Source: CAWFKW01 sp963816535
GTDB taxonomy: Bacteria; Bacteroidota; Ignavibacteria; Tepidaquicellales; OLB5
Reading direction: 5' to 3'
DNA length: 64,000 nucleotides
NCBI GenBank assembly: GCA_963816535.1
Contig: CAWFKW010000001.1
Coordinates: 1-64,000, forward strand
Part shown: one piece after another, positions 17,496 to 26,302 of the stretch
How positions within the stretch are numbered: the first letter of the stretch is position 1
Layout: the number at the start of each line of letters is the position of its first letter
Position numbers and translations under genes: made by a program
Notes under the pieces: model-generated
What the model saw: only the letters and a program-made list of their open reading frames with translations
Database searches by the model: none
Told to the model about the DNA's origin: nothing

Positions 17496-17533
17496 TGCGG
17501 CGGGCCCGCAGATTTTAATTGAGAGCCGCCGCA
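17496..17533. repeat. Inverted repeat TGCGGCGG/CCGCCGCA
   Basis: Perfect 8-bp arms with a 22-base loop, directly after the tetraheme gene. No T tract follows, so it is more likely an mRNA-stabilising or partial-termination hairpin inside the operon than a full terminator. Confidence 0.4.
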
Positions 17534-17610
17534 GCGTTATATTTACAGGTTAGTCTATATTATTGTTATTTTCAGAAGCCGCAATTATGGTGCATTAGAT
17601 TAATAAAGTT

Positions 17611-18975
17611 ATGAAAATGAAATTACTGTTTCTAGTTGTTTTAACAATCTTCGCAGGTACGCTAAGCGCCCAAACGATCAACTTACGTTTCAGCGCTTAC
17701 TTTTATAGCTGGCAAAGGGTTGATAGTCTTGACCAGGTATCCCCGCCAAAAACCACTCACGTCAGGGGATACCAGAACGTCTTATTTGACGTCAACAAGG
17801 AGAAGTGGGGCTTTAATACGCTCTTCCAGACAGAAGAAGATGTGATCCACAGGATCGATAAAGGATTCAATTACAGGTTTTACAATATTTATTTCAGAGG
17901 TACAAACCTGTTTAACATGGTCGACTTTAAACTGGGAAGGCAATATGTTTTTGCCGGAGTAGGTAAGGGCGCAGTGGACGGGCTGTATGTAAAGGTTAAA
18001 GCGGGGAAAAATAAAGAGTATCAAACCGCTCTTTACGGCGGTTATACGACCCCCTATGATTATGAATTTAATAAATATCCGAAACTCAAAGAAAACTATT
18101 CTATAGGCGGACAGTTTTCTTATTTTGGAGTAAAAGACCTGGTTGCATCGGTTAGTTATCTGAACAGAAGAAGGATACTCGAGCCTTACAACGCTTTGAG
18201 GTTTGACAGCCTGCTCAATGTTTACACAACCGTCATAGCGCCTGATTCGCGCGCCGAGCAAAGCGCAGGGCTGGATTTCACTTATACTTTTAAGAATAAG
18301 TATAATTTCTTTGGTAAGGCGTATTATGACATCTACATGAGGAAATTGTACAGGGGAGAGTTTGATGCAAGCGCAAATGTTTCGAAAAAAGTAACCGTAT
18401 CTCTTGGTTACCTGTATAACCTTCCCCAGATCAGCTATAATTCAATATTCTGGGTATTTGAACATGAAAAGAGCATGGAAGTAGAGGGCGGCGTCGATTA
18501 CAGGCTTCCAAAAGGATACAGCGTTTTTGCGAGAGTTGCCAATGTGTTTTACAGCTCCTCGGATGAAGAAGATGGGACGGCCAATAACGTTATATCGAAC
18601 GATAAGAATTATGCGCTCAGAATTACGGGAGGTTTCTCTCATCCGAATTACGGACTTTCGTATGTTAAATATACAGGATTTGCAGGAGAATCTGACGGAG
18701 TGAACGGTTATTACTGCAGGGAAGTATTAAAAGACATGCTTTCCACGACCGTATCCCTTGGATACTCAAGCTACAGACTGGGTGAATTTACAACGGCGGC
18801 TGACGGGTCAACTATTAGCAGGCTGAACCAGATTGCTGCTACATTAGGTTTCACATACAGGCCGACGCCGCAGATATCAGTTGATGTTCAGGGTCAGTTT
18901 TCAAAGAATGAAATATACAAATCAGACGCCAGGTTCCTGATAGGTTTTAACTATTGGCTGTTCAAGAAATTCTAA
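17611..18975 (+). CDS. Outer-membrane beta-barrel, probable porin of a porin-cytochrome conduit
   Basis: 454 residues with a signal peptide (cleavage after LSAQ) and no helical domain. The whole mature chain alternates amphipathic strands rich in Tyr and Phe and ends in WLFKKF with a terminal Phe, the usual barrel-assembly signal. The length is near that of the OmbB barrels of Geobacter porin-cytochrome complexes and shorter than MtrB. It lies between the tetraheme shuttle and the 14-heme and lipoprotein cytochromes, the neighbours expected of a trans-outer-membrane electron conduit. No sequence-level match to MtrB/OmbB can be claimed by eye. Confidence 0.7.
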   Translation: MKMKLLFLVVLTIFAGTLSAQTINLRFSAYFYSWQRVDSLDQVSPPKTTHVRGYQNVLFDVNKEKWGFNTLFQTEEDVIHRIDKGFNYRFYNIYFRGTNLFNMVDFKLGRQYVFAGVGKGAVDGLYVKVKAGKNKEYQTALYGGYTTPYDYEFNKYPKLKENYSIGGQFSYFGVKDLVASVSYLNRRRILEPYNALRFDSLLNVYTTVIAPDSRAEQSAGLDFTYTFKNKYNFFGKAYYDIYMRKLYRGEFDASANVSKKVTVSLGYLYNLPQISYNSIFWVFEHEKSMEVEGGVDYRLPKGYSVFARVANVFYSSSDEEDGTANNVISNDKNYALRITGGFSHPNYGLSYVKYTGFAGESDGVNGYYCREVLKDMLSTTVSLGYSSYRLGEFTTAADGSTISRLNQIAATLGFTYRPTPQISVDVQGQFSKNEIYKSDARFLIGFNYWLFKKF

Positions 18976-18996
18976 AAAGTTTAAACTAATAAACTC

Positions 18997-20298
18997 ATGA
19001 AGGTAACCAAATACTACATTTTGCTTTTGACGGGGATCTTAATTTTCCTATCGACCACAGCTTACCTGGTAAGGGAAAATACAGGCTCTTATGGATTTGA
19101 TAAGATTTTTTCACGCGGCGAGCCTGCCGATAGTACGCAGCCGGCTTCGCTGGATCCATCAGTTATTCGTGTGGAGGATCACAGCAAAACGCTAAAGTTC
19201 AATCACCAGCTCCATATTAAAGACGTGGGCGCCGCATGCAAAGATTGCCATGTCGCTGCCCCGACATCTACCTCGTCTAAAGATGATTTGAGCCCGAAAC
19301 AGGAGGTTTGCGCCACCTGTCACGACGTCAAGGATGAAAAGAACTGCAATTACTGTCACTTTGATAACAAGCCGGTCAAGATGAAACAAACCAGGACCCA
19401 TCTGGTATTTAATCACAAAGACCATATTGAAAACCAGGGTAAGCAATGCGTCGATTGCCACCAGGGCCTGGACAAAGTGAAATATGCGAAAGAATCACCG
19501 GGAGTATTTCCGGCGATGGAGACCTGTGCAACCTGTCATAACAGCGAGAAGGCTACTAATAATTGCGCGGCGTGTCATTCAAAAACAGTCGGGCTTACTC
19601 CAAAGACTCATTTGCAGTCGGATTTTCTTAATGAACATAAATTTGTTTCGGGCGGAGTTTCGAATACAAACAACAAATGCATGATGTGCCATACCGATAA
19701 TTACTGCCAGGTATGCCACTCTGCTCCAAATTACCAGGGACAAAATACAAAAGACAATTTCTTTGTGCCGTATTATACAAAAGAAGGCGCTACGAGGATT
19801 GACCGCGCAGACCTTCAGAAATTAACTACCGTTCATAACCTGAATTACAGGCTCACTCACGGGCTTGATGCAACCAGCAAAAGCTTTGAGTGTAAGACCT
19901 GTCATGACCCGGTGACATTCTGCGCCTCCTGCCATAACAACGGCGGCGAGCAGCTTTCGGGCGATATTCCGCAAAGCCATTTACAGCCGGGCTTTACTAC
20001 AATTGGCGTTAATACCGGCGGAGGAATACATTCGCAGCTTGCAAGGAAAGATATCGAGTCATGCCAGTCATGCCACGATGCGCAGGGCTCAGATCCTGTT
20101 TGCGTGAAATGCCATTATGATAATGACGGTATTAAAGGCACTCACCCGAGAACTCACGAGCCGAACTTTTTGCACGATGAAAACGGAATTTGGCACACAA
20201 CGCAGGGCGCAGTTTGCTATACCTGCCATACCGATCCTAACGCTCATCCGAACGGCATAAAGGGAGTTGGGTTCTGCGGTTACTGTCATGCAAAGTAA
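18997..20298 (+). CDS. 14-heme c-type cytochrome
   Basis: 433 residues with an N-terminal hydrophobic anchor or signal and fourteen CxxCH motifs (CKDCH through CGYCH). Distal-ligand style HLxFNHKDH and KFNHQLHI segments precede heme pairs, as in class III/c7-type repeats. It lies 21 bases after the barrel gene. In porin-cytochrome systems the cytochrome encoded beside the barrel usually plugs it from the periplasmic side; that role is inferred here. Confidence 0.87.
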   Translation: MKVTKYYILLLTGILIFLSTTAYLVRENTGSYGFDKIFSRGEPADSTQPASLDPSVIRVEDHSKTLKFNHQLHIKDVGAACKDCHVAAPTSTSSKDDLSPKQEVCATCHDVKDEKNCNYCHFDNKPVKMKQTRTHLVFNHKDHIENQGKQCVDCHQGLDKVKYAKESPGVFPAMETCATCHNSEKATNNCAACHSKTVGLTPKTHLQSDFLNEHKFVSGGVSNTNNKCMMCHTDNYCQVCHSAPNYQGQNTKDNFFVPYYTKEGATRIDRADLQKLTTVHNLNYRLTHGLDATSKSFECKTCHDPVTFCASCHNNGGEQLSGDIPQSHLQPGFTTIGVNTGGGIHSQLARKDIESCQSCHDAQGSDPVCVKCHYDNDGIKGTHPRTHEPNFLHDENGIWHTTQGAVCYTCHTDPNAHPNGIKGVGFCGYCHAK

Positions 20299-20344
20299 GT
20301 TAAGATTTTTAATATAAGCGTAGTAAACTATATCACGAAAATAT

Positions 20345-21280
20345 ATGAAAAAGATTTTAGTATTTTATATTGCATTTTTCATTTCAGCGGCCTCGCTCGT
20401 AATTTACCAGGGATGCGCAGAGCTTGATAAGGGGCTTGTGGCTCCTCAGAGCGCCCCGGGCATACATCCCGCCGGGTGGGCTGATTCGACCAGCGTTAAT
20501 TTTCATGGCGCTTATATTGCCAAGACTAACTGGAACCTGAATACCTGTAAGAGCTGCCACGGCGGCGATTATAAAGGCGGAACCGCGGGAGTTAGCTGCT
20601 ATGATTGCCACACAGGCTCTCACGGCCCTGAATCATGCAATACCTGTCATGGCAGCCGGGACCCAAGCTATACGCATATCTGGCCCCCCCAATCGCTTGA
20701 CCATTTGTGGGACGAAACTGACAGGGGAGTCGGCGCTCATAATCATCACTTGAGCCATGATTCGACAGAGAGATATTCGGCGCGGGTTGCATGCAGCGAG
20801 TGCCATCTGTCATTGAGCTCCTTCAGCGATCCTAATCATATCGATTCTACAAGGCACAATAAAGCATTGCTCACGTTTGGAACGCTGGCGCACAATACTA
20901 TTGGCGGAGGCATTACTCCTGACCCGACTTACGATCCTGTTACAAACAGCTGTTCACATGTTTACTGCCATGGTTATTTCAAGAACGGCAATCTGGATTT
21001 CAAACCTGTTTTTAACGATCCAGAAAGCGTTACCTGCGGTTCATGCCACGGCGATCCAAACACAGGGAACCCGACGCCTGGCGCTCCGAATAATTTCCAG
21101 CCGCCGCATTATTCGTTCTTTACAATCAATACATGCTGGCAATGCCATAGTTCGGTTATTGATTCAACAGGAACAATAATAGCCCCGAGTCTGCACATTA
21201 ACGGAATAGTAAATGTATTCCCGGAGCCGGGAAAGAAGAGCTTATTTAAGAACGGCAGCGACCAAAAGAGACCCAGATAA
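20345..21280 (+). CDS. 7-heme CX4CH/CxxCH cytochrome, possible outer-surface lipoprotein
   Basis: 311 residues. The N terminus ends in IYQGC, a poor but possible lipobox with Cys24 to be lipidated. Six CxxCH motifs and one CX4CH (CSHVYCH) match the CX4CH/CxxCH family of Geobacter-type outer-surface cytochromes. Extended His/Pro/Asn-rich linkers lie between the hemes. It is the last gene of the cluster and is followed by a strong terminator. It is the best candidate for the outward-facing end of the conduit. Confidence 0.82.
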   Translation: MKKILVFYIAFFISAASLVIYQGCAELDKGLVAPQSAPGIHPAGWADSTSVNFHGAYIAKTNWNLNTCKSCHGGDYKGGTAGVSCYDCHTGSHGPESCNTCHGSRDPSYTHIWPPQSLDHLWDETDRGVGAHNHHLSHDSTERYSARVACSECHLSLSSFSDPNHIDSTRHNKALLTFGTLAHNTIGGGITPDPTYDPVTNSCSHVYCHGYFKNGNLDFKPVFNDPESVTCGSCHGDPNTGNPTPGAPNNFQPPHYSFFTINTCWQCHSSVIDSTGTIIAPSLHINGIVNVFPEPGKKSLFKNGSDQKRPR

Positions 21281-21298
21281 GATAAGAATTGATAATTT

Positions 21299-21327
21299 AA
21301 AAGGCTTGATATTTTCAAGCCTTTTTT
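21299..21327 (+). terminator. Terminator of the electron-transfer cluster
   Basis: AAGGCTTGA (21301-21309) pairs with TCAAGCCTT (21315-21323), followed by TTTTGTTTT. A strong Rho-independent structure. Confidence 0.9.
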
Positions 21328-21407
21328 GTTTTAGGCAAGCGACCTTTTGCTGCCTGCGAGCGTCATATTATTACATGAATTTCTCTAAATAATTTTAAAT
21401 CACAAAA

Positions 21408-22733
21408 ATGCCAAAAATAAAGAGAAGTCTACTCGCCCTCTTTATGTTTAGCTTAGCAGCAAACTGCTACGCAGACGACTATCCGGAAAAGATCGACGGG
21501 CTAATGAGTGAATATATGAAGCTGGATCTATTTTCTGGCGTTGTGATGTTTGCCAAAGACGGAGTTCCAGTTTATGAAAAAGCATTCGGTTGTGCCGACT
21601 GGCAAAAACAAATAGCTAACAATACAAAGACGCTTTTTAACATATGCTCGCTTAACAAAGTATTTACACATTCAATGATTTTGCAGCTTCAAAATGAAGG
21701 CAAGCTAAGCGTTAACGACCCGCTGAATAAATATCTTTCAATTTTCCCCGATGAAATCGGCGGAAAGATCACGATTCAGATGTTGCTGGATATGAAAGCC
21801 GGGCTGGGAGATTATCTAATGGACCCTGAATACAATAAGGACCCTGCTAAGTATAGAACAGTGAATGATTATCTTGAACTGATTGCCAAAGAGCCTTTGC
21901 TTTTTGAGCCAGGAACTGATAACAGGTATTCTAATTCAGGGTTTGCCGTTCTAGGCGGAGTAATTGAGAAAGTAACACGTAAATCATATACTGATAATCT
22001 TAAGGAAAGATTTTTTACGCCGCTTGATATGAAAGACATTTATTATAAACAGATCGGCGATGAACTTCCTAACTGCGCATCAGGTACAATGTTAACTTAT
22101 TCAGGCGGAAAAATGAGCATACCCTTTGAAACATCCCCTTCGCCCGCAGGCGGAATGTATGCAAACGTTGATGAGCTGCTAAAATTTGATAATTACCTGC
22201 GTAAATCAAATATTCTGGGAGGTCCCATCGCAAGAGCTGGAGGTACTCCGGTATGGAACGCAGTTATAGTAGATTATGATAATGGCTATACTTTTATAGC
22301 GGTTTCCAATTTTGGGCTGGTATCGGAAGAAGTTGAAAAACGGGTCAGGCAGATTTTGAAGAACGAGCCGTGCGATAAGCCTGACCTGCTGCCTGAAATG
22401 AAATTCTATAACCTGCTTAAAAATGGCGGCGCTGATGCGCTGGAAAAGGATTTTAAATCTATTTTGGAAACCAATCACCTGTTGTATAATGACAGGCATC
22501 TAAACAGATTTGGATACGGCCTTATGCAAAACAGCGAACTGGATCTGGCAATCGAAGTATTCAAACTCAATGCAAAGTTGTTTCCTGACAACCCAAATGT
22601 TTACGATAGCATGGGCGAGGCATATATGAATAAAGGCGAAAAAGACCTGGCAATTGAAAATTACAAAAAAGCAGTTGATATGGACCCGCAAAATCAGCAC
22701 GCAAAAAAGATGCTTGACGAACTAACAAAATAA
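21408..22733 (+). CDS. Serine hydrolase (beta-lactamase/PBP4-like fold) with C-terminal TPR
   Basis: 441 residues: signal peptide (cleavage near CYAD), then a class C beta-lactamase-like domain with SLNK (SxxK, catalytic Ser near residue 82) and YSN (YxN). The third motif, normally H-x-G, reads ARAGG, and the segment before it is shorter than usual, so activity may be altered. The last 110 residues hold at least two TPR units (NPNVYDSMGEAYMNKGEKDLAIENYKKA region). It is periplasmic or secreted. Peptidase, esterase and non-enzymatic roles are all possible. Confidence 0.8.
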   Translation: MPKIKRSLLALFMFSLAANCYADDYPEKIDGLMSEYMKLDLFSGVVMFAKDGVPVYEKAFGCADWQKQIANNTKTLFNICSLNKVFTHSMILQLQNEGKLSVNDPLNKYLSIFPDEIGGKITIQMLLDMKAGLGDYLMDPEYNKDPAKYRTVNDYLELIAKEPLLFEPGTDNRYSNSGFAVLGGVIEKVTRKSYTDNLKERFFTPLDMKDIYYKQIGDELPNCASGTMLTYSGGKMSIPFETSPSPAGGMYANVDELLKFDNYLRKSNILGGPIARAGGTPVWNAVIVDYDNGYTFIAVSNFGLVSEEVEKRVRQILKNEPCDKPDLLPEMKFYNLLKNGGADALEKDFKSILETNHLLYNDRHLNRFGYGLMQNSELDLAIEVFKLNAKLFPDNPNVYDSMGEAYMNKGEKDLAIENYKKAVDMDPQNQHAKKMLDELTK

Positions 22734-22753
22734 GATTGAATTATTTGATAAAA

Positions 22754-22783
22754 AAAATCCGGTTTCACATGAATCCGGATTTT
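22754..22783. terminator. Bidirectional terminator between convergent genes
   Basis: AAAATCCGG pairs with CCGGATTTT, with A residues on the left and T residues on the right. It serves the serine hydrolase on the plus strand and ccmF on the minus strand. Confidence 0.8.
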
Positions 22784-22807
22784 ATAGAACTATGTTCTAA
22801 ATTGTAT

Positions 22808-25159
22808 TTATAGCATCTCTTCGGGCAGGCGGGCTTTCTTTTTGTACCCGTTTGTTTTTGCGTGACCGTTGCCGTTGACCGTAAGCAATTCTTCTTTCTT
22901 GTTCTCCAGCTTTATTAACCTGTATCGGTTTAATAACGCAGTGAAGAAACCGAGAACCATTACAATTGTTCCGCCCCATACTAAATTTATGTATGGCTTG
23001 ATGCTTGCGGTAAGAACAAGCGTTTCAGGCGACTGGTCGCTCTTAGGCATTGTGTTATCTACAACTGCAATTCCCACTTTAGATTCATTCTGCACGCTGA
23101 TATTTGTAAGATAAAATGTATACCTGTCGGTCGAACTAAGCTGAACAGGAATATTATCCGTATTGCCCTGCGATATCTTCTGCTGGGCTGTTACAGTTTC
23201 CGTCTTCCCGTCGGCGGTTACTTCAATCGTCGCACCCATAGTGCTTTCTTTGCCTTCTTTCATCGCATCGCGGTTGAACTTGGAGCGGTCAAAATCAACG
23301 AATTTAACCTTTAGACCCTTGGTTTCAGCGGTTTCTCCTTTGGCCAAACTAACAACGTCTTTATCCGTGTAATCCTGAGGCACTTCAAGCGACATTGGCG
23401 ATAGATACAGGTCTTTTGTTACAAGATTTGCTATATCCGGATTCTTCATTATTCCCTGCGAATAATCGCTGTAGTACATTATGGGCTGCAGCAAAAACTC
23501 CTGGCCGTCTTTTTCCACAACTACATTGAAATGATACTTATCTTCCGTTCCGGGGATCAACGTTGCTTTCTTGTATGTAAACTTGTATCCCAGGCCTTCT
23601 TTTGGCTGGTCAATTGGCAATGAGAGATTTACTTCCTGGGAATATCTTGATGAACCTATTATTCCGAGGAACAAAAGCATTATACCCAAATGCGCAATGT
23701 ACGCGCCGGCCTTTACTCTGGATTTTACAAAAATCCTGTAAGCAATTTCAATGTTAATAAAGAAAGCAAAGAATGCTGCTGCTGCAAAAACCGCAATAAG
23801 AATTTCATGAATTCCAAGTATAACAAGTATTATAGTAACAGCGGCGGTAAGCGCCAGCGGAATGTACATGCTTTTCAAAAATTGCTTTTCTTCGGAGTGC
23901 CTCCACTTTAGCAATATACTGAACCCGTTTATAGATGCTATCATAATCGCCAGAGGCAGGTTCATCCTGTTATAAAATGCGGGGTCGACTGTTCCCTTTG
24001 CAAATATGGGCCAGCTTGTGCCCACTGCAATAACCAGCGCAGTCGCGCATAAAGTAATTACGCCGATGAACAAAGCTGATTCGCGGGAAAGCACGTTTGT
24101 CCGTTCAGATTTTTCTGTTTTCAGGTCCTTAAGCCTGTATATTAATAACCCAATCCCCAGCGCTCCGAACAACGACAAGAAAACTATAAGAAATAAGTAA
24201 ACTTCCTGTCCCGGATCAACGAACGAGTGTACAGATGCGTCGCCCAATACCCCGCTTCTTGTAAGGAACGTGGAATACAAAACTAAGGTATAAGCCACAA
24301 TGCAAAGCAGCAAGCTTGTCTTTTTAAACTTTCCCGTTCGTTCTTCCGAAATCATTGTATGTATTGCCGCCACCATCGCGATCCAAGGGACGAATGAGGA
24401 ATTTTCAACAGGGTCCCATCCCCAGTAGCCGCCCCATCCGAGCACGCCGTAAGCCCAGAAACCGCCAAGCATTATGCCAGTACCCAGCACTCCGGCTCCG
24501 AAAAGAGCCCACGGTAAGGCCAGCTTGAGCCAGCGTCCGTAGCTGTTTTTCATCAGCGCGGCAACTGCAAATGAGAATGGTATTGAAAGCGAAGTGAAAC
24601 CTGTGAACAATATGGGCGGATGTATCGACATCCAGAAATTCTGTAACAGCGGATTTAGGCCCCTGCCGTCCGGCGGAACAAATCCGGCCTGAACGTCAGC
24701 AGGAAACGACTCCCATAAATATTTATACGGTGATTTTATTATCAAAATGAAAAGAAGGAATGTCATCAGCGCTGTGAATATTCCCATAACAGGGGCTTCA
24801 AACTTATCGTCGCTCGCCATATCCCTTTTTGTAAGATAAGGGAGCAGGAATATCCCAAGCATAGTCATCAGGAAAGCCCAGAGATGAAAACTTCCTTCCT
24901 GGCCCGCATAGAAAGTAGATATCAGTAAATTAAGCGGCAGGTCGCGTGAGCTATAATCCCAAACGTAAGTGTACTGAAATTGGTGCGTTAATATGAGGTA
25001 AAGCAGGAATGCAGCTGAGGATATTGTAGCTACCGCGGCCAAATGGAAGAAGGTTCTTCCAAGCTTCAGGTTCTTTGTTTTACCCGCAAACGCGGTGAAA
25101 TAAGAAATCGAAGCGGCAAGCGCGGCCCCAAATGCAATGTATATTAAAATTTGTCCCAT
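22808..25159 (-). CDS. ccmF: Cytochrome c heme lyase subunit CcmF
   Basis: 783 residues with about 14 membrane helices. It has the tryptophan-rich WWD loop (GWGGYWGWDPVENSSFVPW, about 241-259), the conserved SIHPPILFTGF segment (about 178-188) and a large periplasmic domain (about 500-690) before the last helix. It takes heme from CcmE and attaches it to CxxCH apocytochromes in system I maturation, fitting the heme-rich neighbourhood. It is in an operon with ccmE (25-base gap). No ccmABC, ccmG or ccmH is in the window. Confidence 0.95.
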   Translation of the reverse strand: MGQILIYIAFGAALAASISYFTAFAGKTKNLKLGRTFFHLAAVATISSAAFLLYLILTHQFQYTYVWDYSSRDLPLNLLISTFYAGQEGSFHLWAFLMTMLGIFLLPYLTKRDMASDDKFEAPVMGIFTALMTFLLFILIIKSPYKYLWESFPADVQAGFVPPDGRGLNPLLQNFWMSIHPPILFTGFTSLSIPFSFAVAALMKNSYGRWLKLALPWALFGAGVLGTGIMLGGFWAYGVLGWGGYWGWDPVENSSFVPWIAMVAAIHTMISEERTGKFKKTSLLLCIVAYTLVLYSTFLTRSGVLGDASVHSFVDPGQEVYLFLIVFLSLFGALGIGLLIYRLKDLKTEKSERTNVLSRESALFIGVITLCATALVIAVGTSWPIFAKGTVDPAFYNRMNLPLAIMIASINGFSILLKWRHSEEKQFLKSMYIPLALTAAVTIILVILGIHEILIAVFAAAAFFAFFINIEIAYRIFVKSRVKAGAYIAHLGIMLLFLGIIGSSRYSQEVNLSLPIDQPKEGLGYKFTYKKATLIPGTEDKYHFNVVVEKDGQEFLLQPIMYYSDYSQGIMKNPDIANLVTKDLYLSPMSLEVPQDYTDKDVVSLAKGETAETKGLKVKFVDFDRSKFNRDAMKEGKESTMGATIEVTADGKTETVTAQQKISQGNTDNIPVQLSSTDRYTFYLTNISVQNESKVGIAVVDNTMPKSDQSPETLVLTASIKPYINLVWGGTIVMVLGFFTALLNRYRLIKLENKKEELLTVNGNGHAKTNGYKKKARLPEEML

Positions 25160-25184
25160 TAATCCTTGTTTAAATGTTTAGGCC

Positions 25185-25577
25185 CTAGATGCCCGATTTC
25201 TTAACGTCCTCGCCTTTTCCCTCATATTTTGAAGGACATTTGGTGAGCACTTCCTTTGCGTAGAAGTTGCCGTCTTTTACTCTCCCCTTGGCAACAACCG
25301 ATTCTGCCATCTCAAAATTGTTTGGTTTTGACCCGTCCAGAACCACTTTCATGATATTATTTCCTTCATCCTTCATGAAGAAAGTAAAAGTGTTTGTATT
25401 GGCATCAAACCCCGATTCCTTATCTTTCACCCATGAGCCTTTCACCTGGCACGTTCTGTGCATTTCGGTTGCTCCCTGGAAGCTTGTGTATTCGATCTTG
25501 CTGTCTTTGAATGCAAAAAAACCAGTGACCAGGAAAACAGCGATTATCGCAAACCCTATTATATATTTTTTATTCAT
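25185..25577 (-). CDS. ccmE: Heme chaperone CcmE, cysteine (CxxxY) variant
   Basis: 130 residues: one N-terminal membrane helix (5-22) and an OB-fold domain with the GxVKxGNFYAKEVL strand typical of CcmE. The heme-binding site, HxxxY in enterobacteria, reads CPSKY (Cys114, Tyr118). A cysteine at this place defines the CxxxY CcmE group known from some archaea and sulfate reducers. It lies 17 bases after the lipoprotein gene and 25 before ccmF. Confidence 0.9.
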   Translation of the reverse strand: MNKKYIIGFAIIAVFLVTGFFAFKDSKIEYTSFQGATEMHRTCQVKGSWVKDKESGFDANTNTFTFFMKDEGNNIMKVVLDGSKPNNFEMAESVVAKGRVKDGNFYAKEVLTKCPSKYEGKGEDVKKSGI

Positions 25578-25594
25578 GGTAATTATTAAATATT

Positions 25595-26089
25595 TTATTC
25601 AGGTATTGGCATACCCATTGATTGATAAATATCTTCTATCTGCTGTTTATTCTCCTGCGCTTCTTTGTTGCCCGGGTCAAGTTCCAGAACTCTTCTGTAT
25701 CTTTTCAGCGCGGGTTTGTATTTCTTCTTAGGCGAGAGGTTAGCCTCAAACATAAGGTAATTCGCCGCGGTCAGCTGTTTATCAATTGCAATTTTTTTAT
25801 CGGCATCAGATTTTGTCTTTTCATATTTCGCATCGGCGTCGTCGGCTTCCTTCTGAACCTGGTCGGCTTTTGCATCGCCTTTTCCTTCGGATTCGGTATT
25901 AGTTTGGTCCTGAGAATTCTGGTCATTCTTCATAAGATTCCTGTGAATAGAATCGTTTGGCATCTGCCCGTTGGTAAGCGGGGTCTTCTTGTTGGTCATG
26001 TCAGATGGCACGTTCTTCGTGCATGACGCGAACATGAATCCCAAAACTAAGACCACGACTATCGATATTTTGTTGGAAAATGAATTCAT
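25595..26089 (-). CDS. Lipoprotein with TPR-like C terminus, first gene of the ccm operon
   Basis: 164 residues. The signal peptide ends in FASC (Cys23 lipidated). A polar, Asp/Lys/Gln-rich linker with coiled-coil character (about 65-110) follows, then one TPR-like unit (YKPALKRYRRVLELDPGNKEAQENKQQI). It is not a recognised Ccm protein. A TPR in a ccm operon recalls CcmI, which holds apocytochromes, so a scaffold role in cytochrome maturation is possible but unproven. Confidence 0.65.
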   Translation of the reverse strand: MNSFSNKISIVVVLVLGFMFASCTKNVPSDMTNKKTPLTNGQMPNDSIHRNLMKNDQNSQDQTNTESEGKGDAKADQVQKEADDADAKYEKTKSDADKKIAIDKQLTAANYLMFEANLSPKKKYKPALKRYRRVLELDPGNKEAQENKQQIEDIYQSMGMPIPE

Positions 26090-26260
26090 TTTTGATCTAC
26101 CTTGTTAATTTTAATTACAAATTATATACCACAAAATATTGAAAAAAAACTCAATATTGTAGACTAATATTCAATCTTGACGAAAACTTCCACAATCAAT
26201 TGCCCCTATTATCCACAACTGCAAATATTACAAAAATAACGGCATTTCTCGGTATAGCCT

Positions 26261-26274
26261 ATGATAGTTGTCAA
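26261..26274. promoter_or_regulatory. Crp/Fnr-type operator-like site 1
   Basis: ATGAT-AGTT-GTCAA, 8 of 10 bases of the Fnr consensus TTGAT-N4-ATCAA. Centred 22 bases from site 2, on the same face of the helix, upstream of a Crp/Fnr gene. Confidence 0.4.
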
Positions 26275-26281
26275 TCTATTT

Positions 26282-26297
26282 TATGACTTTTATCATA
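26282..26297. promoter_or_regulatory. Crp/Fnr-type operator-like site 2
   Basis: TATGA-N6-TCATA is a perfect palindrome with Fnr-like spacing. It is centred about 50 bases before the expected transcription start of the regulator gene, so autoregulation is likely if the site is real. The divergent ccm operon could share it. Confidence 0.45.
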
Positions 26298-26302
26298 TTT
26301 TC

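Noticed and set aside
17782..18261. 159-residue minus-strand frame inside the barrel gene
   Set aside because: Antisense to a barrel protein with continuous strand pattern and clear signal peptide; no support of its own.
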